A stretch of DNA of 64,000 nucleotides from Ptychodera flava (Eukaryota > Hemichordata > Enteropneusta > Ptychoderidae). A program made the translations under genes and the position numbers. The notes below the pieces were generated by a model, which had not been told where the DNA came from, did no database searches, and saw nothing but the letters and a program-made list of their open reading frames with translations. Location: contig NC_091943.1 in assembly GCF_041260155.1 (NCBI RefSeq), forward strand, positions 18,333,283-18,397,282, given 5' to 3'. The stretch's first letter is position 1. Each line of letters opens with the position of its first letter. This document shows, piece after piece, positions 18,829 to 31,300 of the stretch.

Positions 18829-21800
18829 CGGTGAACTCTCGCACAAGACGGGAAACAGTCGGCTAATTGTTAAAAATACATTGTACTTCCTGGAAAAAAA
18901 CAAAAAAAACCAGCACACTTAAAGTTCAAGGCATTGAGCAAGTTCACGTTTTTAGGGAGATTACACACACTCAAAAATATTTCAGACCGCTACCAGAATT
19001 TATTGAAAGTTAACGATTGGCAAGTGAGTAGGCATTGCATTAATGACCAAAGATCAGTCAACTTGCAGTGGATAGGAACACAAAATCAAACGCATGTCGG
19101 ACTTTCAGTCCATCATCCAACAAAACTGTTCAGGCGTTAGCCAAATTACAGGATGAGGTATGCATAACCCACTAACCCTCAATGGAGCACTGACGAGTAA
19201 AGTGACTTACTCAAGGGCACAACGCCGTTCTGGAGTCTCGAACTCACCATCCTTCGGCAGTGAGTCCGTTACTCTGGACCTATCGGATCTTGGACCTGGT
19301 CTCCAACTCACCACCCTCTGATAGTGAGTCCGTTACCCTCACACTAGGACACGGTGCCTCGCTGAAGAATAAAATGCAGCTGCTTTATGAATATTTTACG
19401 AAACCTAGGACAAACTCTGCAGCAGAAGACCATGACGGCATATAAACCTCAACGAGTTTGCAGTGGTTGACAAATTTAACCTATTAGCATGACACCGACA
19501 TGATAGTGGCACGGTAATTAGCATGTGTTCAAGCACCTCTGCACAGAGAAGATTCTTATAAAAGCTATTGGAATAGCAATTTGACCGCCAACATATTTCA
19601 ACAGTGCTGCAGATTTATCTTTCTTTCCCCGGCAAGATAATTGTGACGACCTAAAGGCCTGGCTGGTCACGGTATTTGTATGAAGCGAATCTAACAACAA
19701 GCCATAGTGTAGTCTTAGATCACGATATTTATATGTTCATAATTTGTTTGAGAGTCATCATAGCGAGTCGCAGTGGATAAAGGCAGCGTCATTTTTACAT
19801 TAGAGCTCTGACAAACCCAGAACTTTCGTTTCTGTTGAAAGTAGACGGGCTTAAAGTCAGAATTCTACATAGATTTGTCTCTACAGCAACGGAAAGTGAA
19901 CGCTAATGTACCATGACAGCATGCTTCACATAAATCCGACAGTAATTATAAAAAAATCCATGTTACTTTCAGTGTGTTTACATATGAATATACCGCAAAA
20001 GTCAATTGATATACGCCACTTTCATAAAACATCACAGATTTAATTACATGTATATTCTTGGGTCAACCAGAATGAAGCTAAATAATTTTCTCAGCCGCAG
20101 TGTGCCGCAGGCATTACTGAGAGCCAATGTCATCACTTTGTGTCACTCTGTCCTTACGTCCGTCCCCATTTCCTTTCCGTCGGCAGACAAATTTATGGAG
20201 CTGATAACTTGAAAACTATCTGAGCCGAAAATTCGGTGATCATGTAGAACCGAGAGACAAGTTGTAGGTGCAGCTTGCACTATTGAGACATCTTTGCTTA
20301 AATAATTGTTTTGGCTGACATGCAATATGTTACTAGAGAAGCAGTGTATGAAATTTGATGTGACTTCCGCAATTTAAAATACGAGTCGATTGATGTGTAA
20401 TGAGACAAGTTTCGTGGATATGACTAACGAGTGATAAGCTTATTTGCATATCTAACGAATTATTTTAGGACGTTTAAATCCTTGTTTAGCTCAAATGTGG
20501 TAGCAAAAAATTGACGATAGTATAGCTCGATCAATCGGATATGTGAAAGGGTGGGGCAATTGACCACCTATGGAGTTTGAAGATATCTTCACTAAGCCGT
20601 ACTTCAAGATGACGTCACCAGAATGAAGCAGCTATGGCAGTGGTACCGGTTAGTGTAAAGTATTGAAAGCTAGGAAGGGGGAATAATGAGGAGGTGGGCA
20701 AGAGGTTGGAAAACTCTTTAATAATTAAATTCTGTAAACTTACACTTTAGACCAAAAACACTAGTCAAAAGGGGTTCAAATAATTCAACATCGTGATTGA
20801 GCCAGTATTTATTCTTTGTACAGTGTGGTCATGCATACGTGCTCCTGCAAAACGGTCCTCAACATGAAAACTATACTGTGCAGTTGTAACGCTGAAAATT
20901 TTAATTCACTGTTTTATTGACTTTCCTTTTTGAGTTTTACTGTCAACTAAATTGAAATATCATTTTCGGCTTTCAAGGTAAGAGATGTAGTTTTGTTGCT
21001 CAAATTTTACCTTTTGGATTAGAAATAGGCAATTGTCGGAAACTAAAAGAATACATCAACGATTCTTGCAGGAGTCAAGCGGGGGCGCTCTTGCTATTCA
21101 AAAGAAAAATATAATTAACATATTCAAATTTATTACCCTGTTTCTTAAATGACTGCCAAACACTCGAAACCTAGTCGTTTGCGTGATTTCGTATGCAGGA
21201 ATATTGCAGAGGCACCTTGCGAACATTTGAAAGATCTTAGCGATGTCAACTCTTTGCAAAATAGGCATCATTGGGAAGTGTAGAGTGACTGTTGGCGGTT
21301 TAGTGAGCGTTCCCTGTGGCAGGGTTAGTATTTGTGTCGAGTTCTTCCTGTACTCATTCTAGTTTCATCCATGCAACGGATGGTAGCTCCTACAACCCCA
21401 AACCCACCCACCCCTGTAGCCTTATGCAATGATTATGATCTCAAACTGCCAAAGCCTTTACGATCTACGTAGTCGTTGCATAAATTATTATCTGGGTCAA
21501 ACGTCTTAGGCACATAATGGATGTGCATTCGCGTGGATTTGCATGCACTTTAGACCCTGTATAAATGGCTGTTCGTAAAGTCTAGGGCACGGAGGTCATA
21601 CTGAGGGCAGTACCTTAACCACAGTATCTGGCTGTGCCATTTATGTGTGTATGTGTATGTTTCATGAACTTCACACATGCGGTGTCAGTAAACCCGGACT
21701 CTATGTACGGTCTCTCACCCAAGTGTTATGCTTCACTGTATTAGCCACTGTCTATTATATTAGTATAGAATAAAGTAGTCATTTATAGTATCAGACGACT

Positions 21801-22083
21801 TCGTCTCCCGACTGCTTACTCAGACCTGGTCATATTCCACACATAGCTTGCACCGAATATAAAAAATAATGATTTTACTCATAAAGTAGGATGTGCGCTA
21901 TCCTAAATACACACAGAAAACACACTCATAAGCTTACATCCATACCAATATAGAACGAATATCACGCCACAGTCCCCATGTACAAGTGTGTATCAATTTA
22001 GATCGAACGATCGAAAAACAAATTAATTTTTGTGACGTAACACTGGTCATAATTTAACTTCGAGCGGGAATTGAATGAGTGGG
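18829..22083 (+). repeat. Duplicated block, copy 2, upstream of gene B
   Basis: Begins GTGAACTCTCGCACAAGACG and ends in AACTTCGAGCGG...GAGTGGGG. It matches 56000-59133 over its length in the same orientation with moderate divergence. It ends 148 bp before the ATG of gene B, so it may hold its promoter region. No coding sequence was recognised. Confidence 0.82.
19101..19362. repeat. Insertion in block copy 2, possible SINE tail
   Basis: Present only in this block copy. It contains AAGTGACTTACTCAAGGGCA and two related halves of about 70 bp with CTCGAACTCACCATCC / CTCCAACTCACCACCC and GTGAGTCCGTTAC. The first phrase resembles tails of tRNA-derived SINEs; a complete SINE is not visible. Confidence 0.45.
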
Positions 22084-22231
22084 GCATTTTTGAAAGTTAA
22101 GATTTTCCGTTTGCTGCATGAAACATCGAAAAAAACGTAAGGATCAATCATGATTGGGTAAGCCTCACAAACAGACGTATTGTCTGGACAGAATTATTTT
22201 AATAAGTTTACACTTTTTTTCCGTACAGCCA
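22084..22231 (+). promoter_or_regulatory. Putative promoter and 5' UTR intron of gene B
   Basis: Contains TGATTGGGTAAGCC: an inverted CCAAT (ATTGG) and a donor-like GGTAAGC at about 22156. A strong acceptor (TTTTTTTCCGTACAG) ends two bases before the ATG. A short 5' UTR intron is possible. No TATA box is obvious. Confidence 0.3.
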
Positions 22232-22410
22232 ATGTCGTCATCACCATCGTCTTCCTTGGATGGTAAAGTTGCCTTGGTGACAGGTTCAAGTGCCAGAGAT
22301 AGCATTGGCTTTGCGATAGCTGAGAGTCTTGCGAAGAGAGGATGTTCCTTGGTCTTGACCGGAAGTCGTCGGTCGGAGATGGTCGAAAGTGTTAAGGCGG
22401 ATTTAGGAAA
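22232..22410 (+). CDS. SDR gene B exon 1
   Basis: ATG follows a TACAG acceptor-like site by two bases. It encodes SLDGKVALVTGSSARD and AIAESLAKRG, the Rossmann start, and ends after two codon bases at GTACGC. It is two codons longer than gene A exon 1 (serine-rich N terminus). Confidence 0.87.
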
Positions 22411-25400
22411 GTACGCGATAAACAGTTGCTTAATTTTTAATGAAGGAAATGTGAGCCTCGGAAATAAAAGTTTTAAACTTTAAACTATACCATAAATAAA
22501 CTTTATACCATTCTCTTTCATTATGAACAATAAAAACAAGATTTAATCTCGGAAAAGTTTTACCTGCGACATCATGAGCTAAAATCGTAGAGTGTAGGAG
22601 CGAGATTGCTATGTCCGCAATATAACTGCACCTTTGGTAACTTAAATTTTCGATTTTCATAGACACAACAGCTTGAAAATTTCATTTCCTTTTCAAGCTT
22701 CATGTAAGCAACAGATCATATAATTTTGACTGTCATTTGAATAAACTAGTTTGTACAGTAAGTGTAGATTCCTGCCTAACGGTACGTGTCCAACCAACTG
22801 CGGCACGGTCTGTGGAAACAGTCAACGTTAAGAAATACATGTAATCACGTCGGTCATACATATTTTTACAACGAGAAATTATCTTTTCATCACTACACGT
22901 GTAGATTCTACGTAGGTTCTACATGTAGTATCATTTTTGTCAATTTTTGGAATATCTTTACTGGACGTATCATTACAGAATTACACAATGATGTTAAGAG
23001 TGACTTTTTAAATACGATATGCAAACTTAATATCTGCCAGCCAGCCAGCCAGCCCCTTCCTGCCTGTCTTCCTTCCTTCCTGCCTGCCTACTTCCTTTTC
23101 AGTTGCGTATGTTTTATGTTTGTTCATGTACTTCGTGTCATTATGGCTTTTTACTTACAGACAATATAAAACTCCAGTCCGATACATTGCCGCTGATCTG
23201 AATGAAATCACAAGCATCGAAAACTTACGGGATGAGATCAAGCATGCTCATTCACAGGGAATAGATATTCTCGTCAATAATGCAGGTAAGCTGTTTTAAA
23301 AGTACAATTTGAAGTCGTTGTGGTAACGCCCATGCAGCAACACGAACAATTCACCGGGTCAGTCAACTGTCGTAACCTTTGACATGTTAAACATGATAGC
23401 GCCCTCTTACACTGATGTAAAATTGGTCAGTTGAGATATATTCATTCTTGCAAATGTCAGCAAAAGCTGGAAGAAAGATTCACAATGTATTCAGATTATA
23501 ACGTATCAAGGGCGGTCAGTAAGGCTGATCACTGAAGAATGTGTTCTTGACATGTTCCTCGTTAGCAAGAAATATTTTAAATAATTGTGACACGCAACAG
23601 CCTGGCAGTCTCATGCTTTCCGCAGCGCTATTGGGCAATTTGACAGCCCGCCCGAAGGGACAGCAGGAGAAGGATCTTGTAGGTTGCGAGCGGGATTTAG
23701 ACCAACTGCAAATGGTTATCTGTAACTATTCCATACATTGACACAACAACGGCATACTGAGTACAAACGTTTCGCCCGACGTTGTTCAGCGTGTCTGAAA
23801 ATAAAAATGCGCGCATGGACGGAAAGGCGCAGTAGGACACAAAAATTGGAAGCATGAAATACTATAAATACAGTTCCAGACATGAACAATAAAGCTTCAA
23901 AGTAAAAAAAATAATCTTGGAGTGTAACTGATAGACGAATTTATGCACATTACTGGCCCAACAACGTCCTTGGCCTGTGAGGGCGCAGAGCATGTATATA
24001 TTTGTACCAACTTAAAATGGTACCCAGGAATAGAAGTACAACCAATCAATAAATTTCTCAACATCTTCCATGAAGTGGATACAAATGAAACCAAGTAGTA
24101 CGGAATAGAACTTCATGGAAAATCGGCGATCAGGATGAAAATAAACGGAGATATTCCTATGCAAGCATGTTAGACTCCAACAACTGAAAGGTTCAACTGT
24201 TAACATAATTAGTTACCGAGACCTCGCTTCCACCATATACCTTCTAAAAACGATTTTTGGAGGGTCTATGCTTCTTTTGTATATGAAATAAACGGCAAAG
24301 GTAAATACGATAGATCTGTCACATACTGGACCATAGCGCACGAAAGCGGTCGAAAGCTTCGCTGTCTACGACACAGAGCTTATCTAATAGGTTGATGTGT
24401 GGCGTCGTCCGTCGTCCAGCGTCCGGCAACTTTTTACATTCCAGGCTTCTTCTCCTCAACGGCTGGTCCAATAGCTTTGATATTTTGCATACAAGTCCCA
24501 AGGGACTTGAATTTGTTCAAACTGTGATGAAATATGCAATTTTTTGACAGTTTTGGTCAAAAATTTATTTTACCCAAACCGCTGGTGTCACAGCTTTGAT
24601 ATTTGGCTTTCAGATTTATAAGGATGATCAAAACGTAAGATATTAAAATGATGATGAAATCTGCAATTTTGTAGTTTCGGGGCAATTTTTGCTATTTTAG
24701 GTCAAAAAAATTGTTTCTCAAAAAGCTACTCTTCTGAGAGCTTTGGTTAACATTTTCTCAGGAATGATCTTCATATGGTATGTTCAAATTATGGTGAAAT
24801 CTTCAATATTGTGTTTTTGCAACTATTTTGCAATGTTTGGTCAGGCCATCCTGAAAAGAGCTATCAAACATTTCCACCTTCTACATCAACACATGTGTCA
24901 CGAATAGTTATTCTCTATATAATAATATACAGTGAAAAATATCGGCCATTAGGTCTCTTGTTTTTTCTTCTCTGCATACGTTGTCATTCCATATTATCTG
25001 TCAGGTTCACATATTATTGCGTCATTTTTCATTTATTTATACACACTAGCGCAGCATGAATCATCTTCTAGCACTATCCTGCAACCGACTTTTCACAGCT
25101 ACAACATTTGCATCATGAAAAAAATCACAAATCTTTCTTTCAGTAATAAAAACGTAAGCCAACTGCAACTTTCACAACAATCTAAACCTACTCTCCACCT
25201 CTACGAGTGCTTCTCCTGTACGCCAGTTTGGTGTCTCCCGAAATCACAGTTTACCACTTTTTAAGGTGCTACGTATAGATGCTGTTTGTGGGTATCTGAT
25301 TTATTAAGTAATGGAGGCAATCATACCGAAGATCGGGACGAAGTCACGTGGTGTGGAGATGGCAATGGATAGCTTTTGCAATTTTAGGAAGGCATTTATT

Positions 25401-28323
25401 AGCCTATGTGAGTGGTTGAGTGGCGGGGGAGTTTCCTGGTGAGGAGTACGTAAAGGTAAAATTTTATTGGAGGGTAGTTACGAACAGCTTTCACTATCAC
25501 CGAAAGTTTTAACGTTTAAATCTTTTTTTGTCATGTAGTCGCAGCCCCTAAAGTCTTACCCATGGAATCGGTACCAATGGACACTTGGCTGAAAAGTCTG
25601 AGGGTCAACCTGACGGCGCCATTTCTACTGACGCAACTTTTCTTGTCGGACATGAAGGTCAGAGGTAAGTTACTTTACGGCAAGGCGAAATTCTATCTTT
25701 TTCTACTTATTTCGACTTCTGTTTTTCAAGATTTAATTATTGAATTGTGTCTGATTCATCATAAGCGACAGCTAAGGCCTTCGTTGCTTATGTCTTGAAT
25801 TATACAAAGTCCTGAAGAATCATTCTTCTAATGTTTGTCCTTTTCCTCAGGGTGGGGACGAATCATCAATATAAGTTCAATATATGGACTTAAAGGAGTG
25901 GAAAACGTGGTAGAATATGTGACAACAAAGCACGGCCTGAATGGCTTGACCAAGGTAGTTTTAAGAAGTCACCATTACTGACAGCTTTAAAAATAATCTA
26001 TTGGTAAATTACAAATTTCACATATGTTTTGGTTGCATGAATCTTATCGACGTCACAGTGTATATGGCCTGAGAAACTAAACGCTTTTTTTAAAAAAAAG
26101 GAGATGACTTGTGCGAAATCGTTTTCTTTTTGAATATTTTTATCCGTCTGTTCACATTTACCGTTTACCGTAAATAATGATTGCTTCATTCCAACCTGGT
26201 CTTGAAATCTACGAGATCAGGGAAATATTTGAACATTGACGGGGTAATCACTTTCAAATCCCCGATGCGAAGCAGCCACATCAAAAGTTGACAGCTCTGC
26301 TTCAGTGCAAAGTTGAGGGAACCGTTGTCCGGTTGTTCAGTGCTGCAGTACTTCTGGGGCAGTCGCGAACGAACACTATTTCACTATACCAACAATATGT
26401 TTTAAAAATAGAATTCTTTAAGTGCCAATAGAATAAACAAAATACCAAGCACACTTTACGCTGCTTTAAAATATAAAACGACGACGTTCATTTGAAAAGT
26501 GTACAAATGACGCCTTGCATATTTTCCTGTAAAAGTTTAAAAGTAAAAAAAGTAAAACTCTAACTCTTGGTGTATTTTCCAAAAACATTTCAGTCTGCAA
26601 AGTACATTGTCTGGTTCTACACCTTGTATCAATTCAAAAAGCTCGATGTCAAAACTTGAATATATGGCTGTGTGTGCGTGATATACCATATAATGCTATA
26701 TTGTCGATTACTAAGTTTGGTCCGCACAAAAATTCATTTGTGTTCAATAAACAGTTCGTGTACACTCTAAATTAGGAGGCGTTTAACATATATCCCATAA
26801 ACCCAAATGTGACTACAATAAACCAATCACCGTCTCGATAACGTCATGCTGAACACCGCTGCCAACGTTGAGACGAACGTCTGTGGTCTAACATGCGCAT
26901 ATCGCGACTGCTCAACTCCGCCTATCGAAGAAAACCAACGTTCTCGCCATGGACGGACGGAAGACACTTTCACATGGTCTTTCAGACCTTTTTAGCTGAG
27001 GACTCACAATTGATGTAACCATCGGGTAGCCAGTCATTTCATGTCTTCATCCACGGTCCGGAACGTGCTTCGTCGTTCCGGCCGTTGATGATCGACATCG
27101 TGTCGTGACCAAAAATGAAAAAGAACGCATCAGGGCCACGGCTGGAATACACTACTGCACTAGTCAGGCGACCGGCGATCAACAATGCTTCCCGTTTTCA
27201 AAACCGCGCACCGTTGCGCACCTTTCCGTGGTACCAACGTGTTAGGCAGCGTTAGAAAGCTGGTTTTCTGCACCTTCGAATGATATAAGAAATAACTAAG
27301 TAAGCTAGAACTACGATCGTAAAACGCCCGCAAAAATGAATCAACTGTCAACGTTAAAATTGCGGGCAAGTGTAATGGCGATCTGCATATTTCAATGACT
27401 AACTTCAAAATGATGTAACGAGAAAAATCTCGCACGTGCCACCCTCCAAAGCTGCCATTTTAAAGGGTAGATCATTTTGGATATATTTACATCCGAAAGA
27501 CACCGAATATCTGTCAACTTGGGTTAAAAAACCCGCCGGCCGCCGAAAGTTGCCGATGGGCTCGTTCCCGCAAAATCGTACGTTCACTTCCCCGCATTCA
27601 CCAATTTAAATATTCATGAAAAATGCCCTTTTGCGATTAGCCAATACAAAAGGTCATGACTTCAGCAAATGTCTCCTATTTTAGAGTGTACACGAACTGA
27701 TACAATGGTAAATAAAATACATCAATGATTTAATGCGAAGGATGCTTGTTTGTAATACTTTTAGGCAGTTGCATCAGAAACCCTTGGTTCGGGAGTGACA
27801 TGCAATAGCGTCTGTCCAGCTTACGTAAATGCCCAGTGTAAGTTTCAAGAGTCATCTTTCCTTTGTATGTATGTATGTATGTATGCGTGTATGTATGTAT
27901 GTATGTATGTATGTATGTATGTATGTATGTATGTATGTATGTATGTATGTATGTATGTATGTATGTATACGTACGTATGTACGTGCGTGCGTGCGTGCAT
28001 GCATGCTACCATTTTATCATCTGTTGAAAGAATTTATACTACCTTATGCTTTGTTGTCATGTTTTTTAATTTGTCCGTACCGTTTATAGTTCTTTTTGAA
28101 AAATAAATAAATTGTATCGCAGCTATAACCATCATAAAAGTAGATCTGGTGCAAGGTATAAAAGGCAACTAATTACTGAAGTAATTTACTCTTCCTTAGC
28201 GACCAGGGGATATTTCAAGAAGATTGCTGAAGATCTTGGAGTATCATACGAAGACTGTGTGGTAAGTTTAATTGTAAGAATATATGTGTGATAATTACAG
28301 CGGTGATCATAGTGGGTGTGAGT

Positions 28324-28368
<45 letters not shown>

Positions 28369-31300
28369 TGTGTACGGTATAGAGTGACGACTTACACTCG
28401 TTGCAATAATACAAAGTGACGACCTGCCGGTAAAGTGACTACCACTCACTTTGTTTTTTTAATCGGAATCGATTCCTGGATGGTTATTTTGCCATCCTGT
28501 GAAGTTTTAGGTCATGTTTCACTTTGACCGGTAAACCCACCGTGTGCGTGTGTGTACTTTGGCCCGTGTGTGTACTATGTTGTCTATCGCCACCTTCTGC
28601 TAAATATGAGAAATATACACAGGTGTTACACACACGGCACATAGGGTTATCTTGCCACCAATAGTCCATTTGATAAGTTTGCAACATTGTGTCAAGCCGC
28701 TGTAAAACGCGCGCGCCATTTTCAGTGCATTTACCTGAAACATCAGTGTAAGGCGTCACTTTGGTGGATGGAAACCAGTCAACAACTGATACATTGTATT
28801 TTAAAATTGGATAAACTATACGACGCGCACGTCCACTGTACTGGTATGAAACGTGGCACAATTTTCACCACAGTGGAATATATTCGTAAAATTTCTACCT
28901 TTTCTAAACGTAAACTCTCCCAAAATGTGGATATTTGTTGAGTAACTCCTTGAGAACATGGTGGGGTATCTGCACCAGTAATACGTTGAGAAGCCCATTA
29001 AAATATGGCTCTTAAATTGTCCTCACACCCTGCTCTGCAAAGTCAGAGATTCTGACTAAAGGAGGCTATAGCGCTTAGGTTTGGCGCATGGTTCTTCAAG
29101 AACATTCTGTTTTAAAGATAATATTTTATCGTTGAACTGAAGTGTCCTAACATTGAAGATTTAGTCTAAACATGTTACCCTTTTGTCGGAAACAAAAGTG
29201 CATTCAGAAATGTAACCTACAAACCTATGGCTAAGCATAGACCCTCGAGAAACTCGAGGGTCTATGGGCTAAGTGAGGAAGAAAGCAAAGTTAGCTTTAT
29301 GAATGCAAAAATGGGTTGACAAACATTTTGGAAAGAAAAATTACAAAACAAAGGTACCATGCAGACAATATCCTTTTTACCTTACAGCTCAGTCCCGATA
29401 TCACTGTACTCACAGTTGTCGAATCTACCCAACATATGTATTAAAACACGAAGTGATTACACGAACAGTACAAAGCGGGCTAATTGCATGTTTTCTTCTT
29501 TCACAATTCATATTTATTGCAAAGCATATATTGCAATGTCAACCTGTAAATGCTACAAAAGCGATGGCATTGCTATTTATTTTGTCATATACGGGCTCTT
29601 TTCACCGGAGCATGCCAACTGGTCAAAAGACGCATCGCTCTGACTGATTTCATGAACTTAGAACCCACATCCATTTGGAAAACAGAATGAAAATTCTATT
29701 ATTCAGAGTGTGTAGGTTCTTGTGATGCGATCGGAGGTACGACGGGATGCTTCCGTCCTTCTGAATAGGAACCATTGTGTGTTAAGATAGATAACGTGAA
29801 CGCCACCATAATTCAGAATTTTTATGAAGCCCGGTGTCGGTGCACTTAGTACAGTGGATTGAAGGCGTGAATTACATGTTGTTTTCAATCGAATTAATCA
29901 GTTGATTCGACATTAACATAATTTAATGTACGAATTAGACGACAACTAACTGTTAGATGAATCTGTTCGCTCAAAACTTAGATGCACTGTTATAGATTTA
30001 TTGTATTAATCAGATAACGATTTACTAGTGTTGGTTTTTCAATTTCAAATCAGTTAAAAGAACGTATAACCTGTGATAGTCATACTTTGCTGATTAATGT
30101 TTGCAATCAAGGAAGTGTGCCTCTCTAGAGTGAAAGAGTTGAGTTTTCTCGCAATCATTCACGAAACTTCCACATGTGCACGTATTCATCAATTATGTGC
30201 AGTAAATTTTAGATTTTCTTGATGATTTCCGCTAAATAAGATAAGAAAACTTGTAAGGTATCATTGCAAATTGCGGCTTTATTTCTTCTAGGAAAAAATC
30301 AATGATTGAGTCCTAATATCTGTCTCTCGGGCGCATTCTACCTCATCACTGTTATATAAAGCAGTTTTTCGTAAAACGACCAAAAGGAGGAGAGGCACGA
30401 CCGTTCGGTACTTTCCTCAAATTGTTCGGCAGACAAGGCCCAATATTCTCTTGGTAAAGCTCTGACTGGCCATTGGCCCAGACAGCGAACTCTGACATGC
30501 AAGTAGTTGATAGAAGACAGTATATTCAAACTGATTTCCGACCAAGATACAGTAAATATTGTCAATGAACTTAGGTAAATTTCTTTCTATTTTTGTTTCC
30601 AGAGGGAAAACATTATTTGGCAATTTGATCTGAGGTGTTAATAATAACGGAATGATAATTTTCCTTTTCATCCATGATGAAGACTTTAGTACGATTGACT
30701 TAAGTGCTATAAAGAAAGAATCGCAAACCGTTATCAGAATTTCAGGGAATTTTGATGCCATCTGAGATTTATACAGCAATATAGACTTCGGAAACAAGTT
30801 TTACGTGAACACGTCACGTCACGAATTTCTGCGATGATGATATGTACGCGGAGCCGGCGTCACTTATATACGTGGAGACAGCTGTAGTCCTTACGTAACG
30901 TTTATATTTATTCTCACCTTTAGGTATCAAAACATTATATAAACTATCGATCATTCATGCACGTTGTTAGTTGGATAAACGATATGGTGACATCTTCAAA
31001 GATATTCATGTATTTTCGTTATTTTTAATGTGCAATTTCTTCCTCGATTTGCGGCATACCGGATAACTATTGAGCTAGCCCTGTGATGCGGAAACAGACT
31101 ACGGAGACCCAAGCCAAGCCGAATCATTTCTTGCGCGTGCCATATGAACGGGTGACGTAACGTGTAGCCAAACGGAGTTTCTCACGTGAACGTGTACGCC
31201 AACACAAACGTGGATTCTACGAGTTCACGTTCACGTAAAACGTATAGCCAAATCTGTCTAATACTTCTGCTTTACCCGAGATAGTAATGGTACCCATCAA

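Noticed and set aside
28484..28861. 125-residue minus-strand frame
   Set aside because: Overlaps CACTTTG-type repeats and a GT run; no motif seen.
30417..30797. 126-residue minus-strand frame in gene B intron 6
   Set aside because: No recognisable domain, no splice context and AT-driven composition; kept out of the feature list.
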